Assembly (NCBI RefSeq): GCF_000429265.1
Contig: NZ_AUBN01000016.1
Coordinates: forward strand, 1-64,000
Origin: Actinomyces gerencseriae DSM 6844
GTDB taxonomy: Bacteria; Actinomycetota; Actinomycetes; Actinomycetales; Actinomycetaceae
Reading direction: 5' to 3'
Length of the DNA: 64,000 nt
The position numbers and the translations under genes were made by a program. Positions within the stretch are counted from its first letter, which is position 1. Each line of letters starts with the position of its first letter. Below are positions 1 through 7,318 of this stretch, piece after piece. A model generated the notes under the pieces. The model had not been told where the DNA came from. It saw only the letters and a list, made by a program, of their open reading frames with translations, and ran no database searches.

Positions 1-313
1 AGCACCAGGACCTTAAATGGGCGTTGAGGTCGGTGGGGTCCAGGTCCTGCAGGACCCTGCGAATGGTCGACTCCGACGGCAGTGCCTGCCCCGCCTCCAA
101 ACCCAGGGCCTCCAGGTCGGCGGCGGTCAGGTCGGTGGTGTGCTCCCAGATGGCCGTCAGGCTCCGGCAGCCGGCGAGCACTCCGGTCACGGCCAGGGAC
201 AGGACCGCGAACAGGCTGTGGCGCACACCCCGCCGATCACGCGGGTCTTCCACATTCTTAAGAACCTGGGCCAGGGGCTGGCGCGACAGAGCGGTCGTGG
301 TGGAAGATGACAT
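1..313 (-). CDS. ISAs1-family transposase, N-terminal part (runs off left edge)
   Basis: The minus strand is open from an ATG at 313-311 through base 1. It encodes 104 complete codons beginning MSSSTTTALSRQPLAQVLKN. The next residues contain the VEDPRDRRGVRHSL and FAVLSLAVTGVLAGCRSLTA blocks typical of the N-terminal DDE_Tnp_1-associated domain of ISAs1 (H-repeat) transposases. These enzymes cut and rejoin IS ends in the cytoplasm. The catalytic DDE region would lie outside the window, so intactness cannot be judged. It sits beside an ImmA-like remnant and a frameshifted serine recombinase, consistent with a decayed mobile region. Family assignment is fairly firm; exact IS identity is unknown. 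Confidence 0.8.
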   Translation of the reverse strand, partial: MSSSTTTALSRQPLAQVLKNVEDPRDRRGVRHSLFAVLSLAVTGVLAGCRSLTAIWEHTTDLTAADLEALGLEAGQALPSESTIRRVLQDLDPTDLNAHLRSWC

Positions 314-348
314 GGCGGCGTGACCTCGCTGGTGACGGGATTGAGTAG

Positions 349-768
349 ACGCCTTCATCGTCACCATGCGGGTCACGCCGCACCCGCACCAACACACCAG
401 ACCCTCTAGAGATCAGACAACCACCCACCGACTTTGCCGACCCCCTGGACTACGGCCACACCCGCCGCCTCTACACCGGCACCACGCACTGCGGCGCCGC
501 CCAGCAAGCCGAGCAGGCCGCCGACCACTTCGCCGCCTACAGCCTGGTACCACCACGGGCCCTCCAACGCGCCTGGCGTTGCGGCATCCGCCATCCGGCC
601 GCGTTGGCCAGGCACTTCCAGGTGCCCACCGCCACCGTCCTGATCCGCCTCGTCCAGAGCCGTCTGGCCGCTCGCGATGACGCACCAAGCGCAGCAGCCC
701 ACGCCCCGCCGGAACGCTCCACACCGCCCAGCACCGCACGCCAGCACCACTCGACGAGGAGCCACTAG
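349..768 (+). pseudogene. ImmA/IrrE-like metallopeptidase remnant, C-terminal part
   Basis: An open frame without a usable start codon runs from just after a TAG at 346 to a TAG at 766. The stretch from about 480 to 665 reads like the end of an ImmA/IrrE (M78) domain: AEQAADHFAAYSLVPPRALQ, then ALARHFQVPTATVLIRL. This matches the family pattern of an E..A..FA..LL.P helix followed by a small HTH-like VS/VP..A...RL unit. The HExxH zinc site expected upstream is missing, so this is a 5'-truncated fragment. ImmA proteins are commonly encoded by integrative elements beside the integrase, which fits the recombinase that follows. The family call is inference from a short region. Confidence 0.45.
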
Positions 769-800
769 CCATAGACGCCACACAGAGCCCCAAGACCGCC

Positions 801-2532
801 GTGCTCTACCTGCGCGTCTCGACCGCCTCCCAGGTCAACACCGACTACGACCCCGAGGGCCTATCCATCCCCACCCAGCGCAAAATCTGCCTGGCCAAGG
901 CCAAGCAGCTCGGCATCACCATCGTCGACGAGTACGTCGAATTGGGGCGCAGCGGCACCAAAACTGTCAACCGTCCCGAGTTCCAGGCCATGCTCGAGCG
1001 TCTCCACACTCGGGGCGACGTCGACTGCGTCATGGTCTACAAGCTCTCTCGCCTCAACCGCAGCCGCTTCGACGACGCCGTCACCATGATGGAACTGCGC
1101 AAGGCCAACGTCACCCTCATCTCCGCTACCGAGAACATCGACGAAACCCCTGAGGGCCAGCTCGTCCACGGCATGCTGGCCGCCGTCAACGAGTACCGCA
1201 GCGCCGCCGACGGAACCGACATCCGCATCAAGTTGCTGCGCAAGATTGAGCAGGGCGGCACCATCAGCCCCGCACCCCTGAGCTACCTCAACGTCATCGA
1301 CACCGTCGAGGGCCGCCGCATCAACGCCATCGGGCTCGATCCCGAGCGTGCACCCCTCATCCGCAAAGCCTTCGAACTCTACGCCACCGGCGACTACTCC
1401 TGCGAGCACCTCCAGCAGAAGCTGACCGACCTGGGCCTGACCACTCGGCCTTCCGCCAAGCGCCCCACGCCCAGACCTCTGGCCGTCTCAACCATCCATC
1501 GCCTCCTGGCCGATCCATACTACACCGGCATCGTCACCTTCAAAGGCAAGCAGTACCCGGGCCGGCACAAGCCACTGGTCAGCCAAGAACTCTTCGACCG
1601 CGTCCAGGAAATACGCGCCCTGCGCTCCAACAACACCCGCGACCGTGTCCACTTCCACTACCTCAAAGGCGGCATTCTCCACTGCGAACGCTGCCACAAA
1701 GCCGGCAGACGCAGCCGCTTCGTCTACACCGAGGCCAAAGGCAAAGGCGGCACCTACGCCTACTACCTCTGCCGCGGACGCCAAGACGGCCACTGCGACA
1801 TGCCGTACCTGCCGGTACCCCTCGTAGAGGACTACGTGCAACGGCACGTCTGCACCCTCTCCCTCGGCAGCGACTTCACCCAGCGCACCGAAGCCGAGAT
1901 GACCCAGGCCCTCGACGACCAGCAGGCCCTCATCCGCCAGAGCAACCAAGCCATCGCCCGCAAGCTCAAGGACATCACAGCCAAAGAAGGCCGCCTCATC
2001 GACCTGGTCGCCGACGGCTCGCTCGACACCGCCGCCGCCCGCCGCCGTCTGGCCGAGCTGTCACAGGAACGCCAGCGTCTCGAGCAAACCAAACAAACCC
2101 TCGACCAGCGCCTCGCCATCCATCGGTCGAGACGTCCTCACCACCAGCCTCCACCTCCTCCAAGACATCGGCACCCTCTACCGTCAGTCTCCCGACCCCG
2201 TCCGCGGCATGCTCTGCCAAGCCCTCTTCCACACCATCTACCTCGACGACACCACCGTCACTACCAGCACCCTCAAAGAGCCCTACAGCAGCCTCCAAGC
2301 TGCCGCCACGCACGATGGCAGGGCAGTCCAGACGAAGGGAAGTGAGACAAGCAAAGCACCTAAGCAGCGGAAGTTTCAGAAGCACCACCACACCTCAGCC
2401 ACCACCGTCACCACCACCATCCTCCTACCTAGCGACGAACACGAACAAACCCTCGGCAGCCAATCTGCTACCGAGGGTTCGAATAAGCCCAAAATGGCGG
2501 AGAGGGAGGGATTCGAACCCCCGGTGCGCTAG
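801..2532 (+). pseudogene. Large serine recombinase, frameshifted near 2121
   Basis: The protein opens directly at the resolvase catalytic strand, [11 protein letters not shown] (catalytic Ser at about residue 7), from a GTG at 801. No other start codon lies in frame back to the TGA at 678. A resolvase domain (about residues 1-140), a Recombinase domain (about 160-270), and a zinc-ribbon domain with CERC near 293 and C..G.CDM near 328 follow, then a coiled-coil tail. Near 2121 the frame ends in Pro/His-rich nonsense. Recognisable sequence ([17 protein letters not shown], then [20 protein letters not shown]) continues in the +1 frame, as if one base had been inserted in GCCATCCATCGG. That frame runs to 2532, overlapping the tRNA. 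Such enzymes integrate or excise mobile elements. A sequencing error is the alternative explanation. Confidence 0.75.
2448..2479. terminator. Hairpin downstream of the recombinase
   Basis: AACCCTCGG (2448-2456) pairs perfectly with CCGAGGGTT (2471-2479), and the 14-nt loop can pair further through CAG/CTG. It lies between the recombinase tail and the tRNA gene. It may be a terminator or part of an attachment region. No T-run follows. Confidence 0.4.
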
Positions 2533-2583
2533 GCGCACAGCGGTTTTCAAGACCGCCACATTCGGCCGCTCTGTCACCTCTCC
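2495..2583 (-). tRNA. tRNA-Ser(UGA)
   Basis: The minus strand folds as a class II tRNA. The acceptor GGAGAGG pairs with CCTCTCC, followed by discriminator G and an encoded CCA. The anticodon loop is CTTGAAA (anticodon TGA) inside a GCGGT/ACCGC stem. There is an extended variable arm (GTGCGCCTAGCGCAC), and the T-loop is GGTTCGAATCC. The long variable arm and UGA anticodon identify serine. It marks the border between the mobile remnants on the left and the lanthipeptide locus on the right. Confidence 0.97.
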
Positions 2584-2694
2584 ATGCCCCTGCGGGCCCC
2601 CCGACCATACCATCACCGGCCCCGTCGCACGCCGCCGTCCGTGGGGCGAGCGCCACCAAGCTCGCCCGCCCCACGAGCGGTCGGGTCCGCCTGA

Positions 2695-4560
2695 TCACCC
2701 GCGCGCCTCAGAAGCCGCGACGGGCGTCCGTCGCACCGCAAAGCGGAGCGCCGACGCCGTGGAGACGAGCCAGATCGCGATGGGGACCGCGGCGTAGTAG
2801 GACAACTGCAACCACGGGACGGCCGGGCCGATGCCGATCAGCGCCGCATACGGACGGATCGTCAAGGCGAGGAGCCCCATGCTCACGACGGCGGCCACCG
2901 CACCGGCGCACAGGGTATCGACCATGACCGACCGGGCCAGGGCCCCGGCGCGCTGCCATTGGGGCATCCCGAGACGCTCCAGCATGCGCAGGTCCGGGCG
3001 CCGGGCGACGACGGTTGTGGCCGTCGCCGCAGCCGCGAGCGTCAGGCACAACGCCAGCGGAGCACCCACCAGGAGTGGCGTCTCCCGTGTGCCCGCCCCG
3101 CCCGAGTCGGAGACCGCCGAACCGGGGGCCAGGGCCTGTATCCAGACGGACGCCGGCTGCACGGTCCACCCTTCGCGGGCCTCCTGAGTATGCCCCAGGA
3201 GTGCGGTGACCCGACCAGTGGCGAACCCGACGGCAGTAGGATCGGTAATGAGGTAGTCCCCGAAGGTCGACGGCATATCGACGACGTCGGTGATCGTGGT
3301 CTCGACTGAACTCCCGTCCTGACCGGACAGGACGAGCTCATCACCCGGCACGACGCCCGAACGCAACGCCTCCTGCCGGGTCACCACCGCACCCGGAGAG
3401 CGCACCGTGGCGCCGAGTGCGGCGAGCCAGTCGTCGGCGCCGTCTCCGCCGAGCAAGGTCACCGACTGCCCCCACTGCCCGCCGTCGACGGCCGTCGACG
3501 CACTGCGGTTCCCGAGAACCGCCCGCCCCTTGGCCATGACCACCCCATCCCCCTCCAGCACCTGTGCGCCGGCCTCGGACGCAGTCAGCGTCGTCTGAGC
3601 CACGAGGCGCTCTCCGATCATGTCCTGAAGCCGATGGCGCGCCATGGCGTCGGTCGCAGTCGGATAGCCGCCCAGAAAAACAGCCATCATCGTGGCGATG
3701 ACCGTCGCGCTGACGACCGTCACCTGGTGCTGCCGCTCGCGCCACCGTCGTGACACCAGCGCCGGCGCCGACGCCGGGAGGCGCCGGAGCCGGTTCACGA
3801 CTCCGCTGCAGCCTCTCACAACACCTCTCCATGTCCCGCACAGCAGTGCCATCAGGCAGATGAGCAGAAGCGCGCCGAGAAGGAAGGCCGTCTCATCCGA
3901 ACGCGTCGCCAGAACCGCTTTCAGCAGAAATGAAGCGCAGACCGCCGTCGCCACCAGGCCGAGCCCGTACACAGCCGTACGCGAGGCTCCGCCCGATCCC
4001 GCCGCTGGTCCGGGTGGGGACGTATCGGCGGGCTCCAAGCGGGTCAGCGTCAAGGACGCGCCGAAGGTGCCCCCGAGGGCGACGAGCCCCGTTCCGACGA
4101 CCGTGACGACCACGGCGCCCAAGCGCCAGCGAGCAGGCGTATGCGCCGGGACCACCTCCAGCGATACCAGGTAGGGCGTGAGCAGCGGCGTCACGAGGTA
4201 TCGGGCCAGTACTGCGCTGACGAGAGCCGCTGCGACAGCGATCGCCGCGGTCTCGGTCAGGAGGGCCACTCGCAGTCGCCGAGCGCTCATCCCGACGATC
4301 CGCAGGCGTCGAACCGTGGGCCAGCGCTCCGCGACCGCATGCCGCGTCACCGCTCTCAGCACCACCAACGTGCAGGCGGCCGCGATGGTCCCTATCGTGA
4401 CGAGCGATCCGATGTCACCGCCTTCGGCCAGTCCGAAGGCGTAGGAGGCCAAGGTGGAGATCACCAGACCTCCGACGGTGAGAACGGCGAACACCGGCCT
4501 CATGAGGCCGCGCTCACTCCAGGATATGCGAATCAGATCGTAAGCAGAACCGCCCCTCAT
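2695..4560 (-). CDS. FtsX-type ABC transporter permease of the lanthipeptide locus
   Basis: 621-residue integral membrane protein. Hydrophobic segments cluster near residues 20-70, 105-135, 150-175, 195-240 and again in the last 140 residues, flanking a large soluble region (about 290-470). This is the two-block FtsX/MacB-like layout. Its start overlaps the stop of the upstream ATPase gene by four bases (ATGA), so the two are almost certainly cotranslated and form one transporter. In peptide-antibiotic loci such pairs usually export the product or protect the producer by removing it from the membrane. The soluble region is poorly conserved, and I assign no substrate from sequence alone. It is the last gene of the operon. 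Confidence 0.8.
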   Translation of the reverse strand: MRGGSAYDLIRISWSERGLMRPVFAVLTVGGLVISTLASYAFGLAEGGDIGSLVTIGTIAAACTLVVLRAVTRHAVAERWPTVRRLRIVGMSARRLRVALLTETAAIAVAAALVSAVLARYLVTPLLTPYLVSLEVVPAHTPARWRLGAVVVTVVGTGLVALGGTFGASLTLTRLEPADTSPPGPAAGSGGASRTAVYGLGLVATAVCASFLLKAVLATRSDETAFLLGALLLICLMALLCGTWRGVVRGCSGVVNRLRRLPASAPALVSRRWRERQHQVTVVSATVIATMMAVFLGGYPTATDAMARHRLQDMIGERLVAQTTLTASEAGAQVLEGDGVVMAKGRAVLGNRSASTAVDGGQWGQSVTLLGGDGADDWLAALGATVRSPGAVVTRQEALRSGVVPGDELVLSGQDGSSVETTITDVVDMPSTFGDYLITDPTAVGFATGRVTALLGHTQEAREGWTVQPASVWIQALAPGSAVSDSGGAGTRETPLLVGAPLALCLTLAAAATATTVVARRPDLRMLERLGMPQWQRAGALARSVMVDTLCAGAVAAVVSMGLLALTIRPYAALIGIGPAVPWLQLSYYAAVPIAIWLVSTASALRFAVRRTPVAASEARG

Positions 4561-5324
4561 ACCGCGTCCCCAGTCTCCTTCAGAGCGTCCAGGACACCAT
4601 CCGGAGTCGGCTTCTCCAGAACCGCCGCAACCCCGCCGCCATCGATGACAAGGACCCGATCGGCGCTGCTGGCCAGCGTCACGTCGTGAGTGGCGATGAG
4701 CACCGCCCGCTCCTCGCGGACAGCGGGGTCCAGAAGAACCGACAGCACCTCCTGCCGAGTCACGGGATCCAGAGCACCCGTGGGCTCATCGGCGAACAGC
4801 ACCCGTGCGTTATTGACGACCGCCCTGCCGATCGCCACTCGCTGACGCTGACCTCCAGAGAGCTCGCTGGTCCGCCGTCCCAGAAGCGAATCGATGCCGA
4901 GCCCCTCCGCCACCTCCCGCAGATGATCCTCGGCGACGACGCGCCTCGATATCCGCGCCGGCAGGGCCATATTCTCCGACACCGTGAGCGCATCGATGAG
5001 GCTGTAGTCCTGGAAGACGAATCCGAATTCGTCCCTCCGAAGCCGTGCGCGACCGCTCTCCGGAAGTCGAGTGATATCCGCGCCCCGGTAGAGAACCGTA
5101 CCGGAGGTGACGCGCAGAAGACACGCCGCACAATTCATCATGGTCGATTTCCCCGAGCCGGAGCGGCCCACCAGAGCAGTCACGGTACCGGTGGCGACGG
5201 AGAAGTCGCAGGGGCCGATCACGGCGCCCGCACCGCGTCTTCCGTAACGATGGGTTACTCCGTTCAGCCGCAGAACCGGCTCGGCCGTCCCGTCCACGGT
5301 GCTCCCATGGTCATGGGGGGTCAT
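4557..5324 (-). CDS. ABC transporter ATP-binding protein (MacB/LolD-like), self-immunity or export
   Basis: 255-residue cytoplasmic ATPase. Walker A GRSGSGKST (about residue 53), Q-loop VFQDYS, signature LSGGQRQRVAIGRAV, Walker B VLFADEPTGALD and the H-loop THD are all present, so the enzyme looks intact. The ADEPTGALD form is typical of the LolD/MacB/BceA class that powers FtsX-type permeases, which matches the gene that overlaps its end by four bases. Its own start overlaps the stop of the upstream exporter by four bases. By context it energises producer immunity or peptide release in the class III lanthipeptide locus; that role is inference. Confidence 0.9.
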   Translation of the reverse strand: MTPHDHGSTVDGTAEPVLRLNGVTHRYGRRGAGAVIGPCDFSVATGTVTALVGRSGSGKSTMMNCAACLLRVTSGTVLYRGADITRLPESGRARLRRDEFGFVFQDYSLIDALTVSENMALPARISRRVVAEDHLREVAEGLGIDSLLGRRTSELSGGQRQRVAIGRAVVNNARVLFADEPTGALDPVTRQEVLSVLLDPAVREERAVLIATHDVTLASSADRVLVIDGGGVAAVLEKPTPDGVLDALKETGDAV

Positions 5325-7117
5325 TCTTCTCCTCCATCCATCATAAGCATTCTATAGGCGGACGATGAGGACGCCACCTGCCGCGGATTCCCCGCGGCCA
5401 CGAGCATACCTCGATCAAGAACAGCCACGCGATCAACCTCACGAATAGTTGACAGGCGATGAGCTATCGTGATAACAGTGATGTCGGAAGGAATCGTTCG
5501 AATCGCATCAATCACCAGCTTCTCACTCTCCGCGTCCAAGTTGGCACTGGGCTCATCAAGCAGCAGGACCGGACGTCGATACAACAACGCACGCGCAATG
5601 GCCAGCCGTTGGCGCTCCCCACCCGAAAGCGCTCCGCCCTCCTCGCCGACATCAGTATCGAGTCCTTCGGGAAGATCTGCCACAACCTTCTCGAGACCCA
5701 CCTGACGCAGCACGCCCACTATGTCATCATCGGACGCCCAGGAGGCACCGACCGTGATGTTGTCCCGAATCGTACCGGGCACCACGTGAGTACCCTGATC
5801 CACATGACCGATGAGCCCTCTCGTCTTCCAGACACTCCTTTCATCGAGAACAGTATTGTTGACGATGATGCGCCCGCCGGACGGCGCATCATAGCCCAGA
5901 AGAAGGGAGAACAGCGTCGTCTTCCCGGCGCCCGACGCACCTATGAGCGCGACCCTTTCGCCCGGTTCGATAGTGAGCGAAACATCGGTCAGCGCCCAGG
6001 CCTCACTACCCGGATACCTATACGACACATTACGAATCTCCAGACTGGTCGGCGGCAGGCCCTCAAGGGGGAGCCTCGCGGTCGCATCCAACGGCTCATG
6101 CGGAGCATCGACGATCTCTCTGATTCGATCAAGAGCACCGAGCGCCTCCTGGAGGGACAGGATGGCAGTCACCACGGACGAGGCGGGCGTCGTCAGCATA
6201 TTGACGAACAGGGCGAAAGTGAGTAGATCCGACAACGGCATCGTACCAGAGGCGACGCGCCAGCCGCCAACCAGGAAGATGACCACCATGCCCCCCTGCG
6301 ACAGCAATGAGCTCACAGGGAGCACTATTGCCTGCAGACGCGCCGCCGTCACATTATGAGCATATATGGTCGAAGCAACGTCGCACGCGTCCTCCTCGGC
6401 GTGGGACGTTCCCCCGTAAGGCCGTAGAATGCGCATGGCCGTCACGGACTGCTGCAATCGGGATCCGAGTAGACCCGTGGCGTCCTGAGCCGCCCGCTTC
6501 GCCTTACGAACATGAGGGCTCGCCCCGGCGATCAGTAGGATGGACGCCGCCAGCAGGAGAACGACCATGATCGTCAGCGGTAGATCCAGGACGACCAAGG
6601 CGATAGCCGAGCCGACGACAAGCAGGGAGTTGCCGACTATGTCCACGAACCCCGATGACAGCGCGTACTTCAATGCATTCACATCGGACGTCGCCCGCGA
6701 CACCAGATCACCCACAGGTCGGTACGTGTACCACCACATGGGCATACGAAGGATCGACCCGATGTACTGGCGCCGAACACGATAAGTCCCGTCTTCCGCA
6801 ATGAGCGCGAGCACGTAGCCGCTCGCACATGAGATCATGGCGGCCACCACCATCATGATGACAAGATCCGCAACGAACGTCATGGGATTCCGCCCCGCGG
6901 TGACGGAACGAATGATTAGATTCACCAGAAGCGGTTGACAGAATGACAGTCCCGCGGCGACAGCAGCCAGCGCCATCGCCGCAACGAGCCTCTTCCGTTG
7001 GACGATGCTGTACCGCCATATGTCTCGTATCGTGCTTGGGGAACGCTTCCTCCGTTCATCATCCGAAGCGCCAACCGATGCTCGTCTCACTTCATTAATC
7101 CCCACAACGTCATGCAC
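5321..7117 (-). CDS. ABC exporter with fused membrane and ATPase domains (lanthipeptide exporter, LanT-like)
   Basis: 598 residues. An N-terminal six-helix type I exporter domain (about 45-330) is followed by an ATPase with Walker A GASGAGKTT (about 396-404), signature LSGGERQRLAIARAL, Walker B VLLLDEP and IAHRLS. There is no N-terminal C39 peptidase, so it should export without trimming the leader, as in other class III clusters. It lies 70 nt behind the precursor gene, separated by a strong hairpin. The start used is GTG 7117. The frame is open upstream to about 7240 with a plausible sequence (GSDPPPEAREYEDW) but no ATG, GTG or TTG, so the N-terminus is uncertain. The order synthetase-precursor-exporter-exporter matches the labyrinthopeptin (lab) cluster. 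Confidence 0.85.
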   Translation of the reverse strand: MHDVVGINEVRRASVGASDDERRKRSPSTIRDIWRYSIVQRKRLVAAMALAAVAAGLSFCQPLLVNLIIRSVTAGRNPMTFVADLVIMMVVAAMISCASGYVLALIAEDGTYRVRRQYIGSILRMPMWWYTYRPVGDLVSRATSDVNALKYALSSGFVDIVGNSLLVVGSAIALVVLDLPLTIMVVLLLAASILLIAGASPHVRKAKRAAQDATGLLGSRLQQSVTAMRILRPYGGTSHAEEDACDVASTIYAHNVTAARLQAIVLPVSSLLSQGGMVVIFLVGGWRVASGTMPLSDLLTFALFVNMLTTPASSVVTAILSLQEALGALDRIREIVDAPHEPLDATARLPLEGLPPTSLEIRNVSYRYPGSEAWALTDVSLTIEPGERVALIGASGAGKTTLFSLLLGYDAPSGGRIIVNNTVLDERSVWKTRGLIGHVDQGTHVVPGTIRDNITVGASWASDDDIVGVLRQVGLEKVVADLPEGLDTDVGEEGGALSGGERQRLAIARALLYRRPVLLLDEPSANLDAESEKLVIDAIRTIPSDITVITIAHRLSTIREVDRVAVLDRGMLVAAGNPRQVASSSSAYRMLMMDGGEE

Positions 7118-7138
7118 CCAATCTTCATACTCGCGCGC

Positions 7139-7176
7139 CTCTGGGGGCGGATCCGACCCTGGACTCGCCCCCAGAG
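7139..7176 (-). terminator. Hairpin between precursor and exporter genes (attenuator)
   Basis: A perfect 11-bp inverted repeat, CTCTGGGGGCG (7139-7149) against CGCCCCCAGAG (7166-7176), with a 16-nt loop. It begins 11 nt past the precursor stop. No U-tract follows. This position, right after a lanA gene, commonly holds a leaky terminator that also protects the precursor mRNA, giving more precursor than transporter. Confidence 0.6.
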
Positions 7177-7187
7177 AACTGCCGCGA

Positions 7188-7313
7188 TCAGCCGCAGTGG
7201 GACCAGCTGATCCAACTGCTACGAGAGCAATCGCTCTGGCTCAACGAACTCGCCTGCGGAGAACTGTAGTCCCCGGACGAACTGATGACCTGAAGATCAA
7301 GAATTGAACGCAC
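7188..7313 (-). CDS. lanA: Class III lanthipeptide precursor (LanA), two labionin-type motifs
   Basis: A 41-residue peptide read from GTG 7313 to TGA 7190-7188. The start is fixed by AGGAGG at 7327-7322, inside the end of lanKC, exactly 8 nt away. The nearby ATG 7317 is only 4 nt from it and stops after six codons. Residues 4-8 are ILDLQ, the conserved alpha-helical leader motif recognised by class III synthetases. The C-terminal half carries two identically spaced SxxSxxxC motifs: S22-S25-C29 and S33-S36-C40, ending C-G. This is the labionin pattern of labyrinthopeptins, in which two Ser are phosphorylated and eliminated and Cys adds twice. Core start is probably near residue 21. A leader protease is not encoded nearby. 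Ring chemistry is inference. Confidence 0.88.
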   Translation of the reverse strand: MRSILDLQVISSSGDYSSPQASSLSQSDCSRSSWISWSHCG

Positions 7314-7318
7314 TCATC

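Noticed and set aside
2315-2797. Plus-strand frames across the tRNA (for example one reading GFEPP near 2510)
   Set aside because: They are translated antisense of tRNA-Ser and its surroundings; the RNA gene explains the sequence.
7297-7317. ATG 7317 as start of the lanthipeptide precursor
   Set aside because: It gives only six codons before TGA and is 4 nt from the Shine-Dalgarno; GTG 7313 has ideal spacing and the ILDLQ leader.
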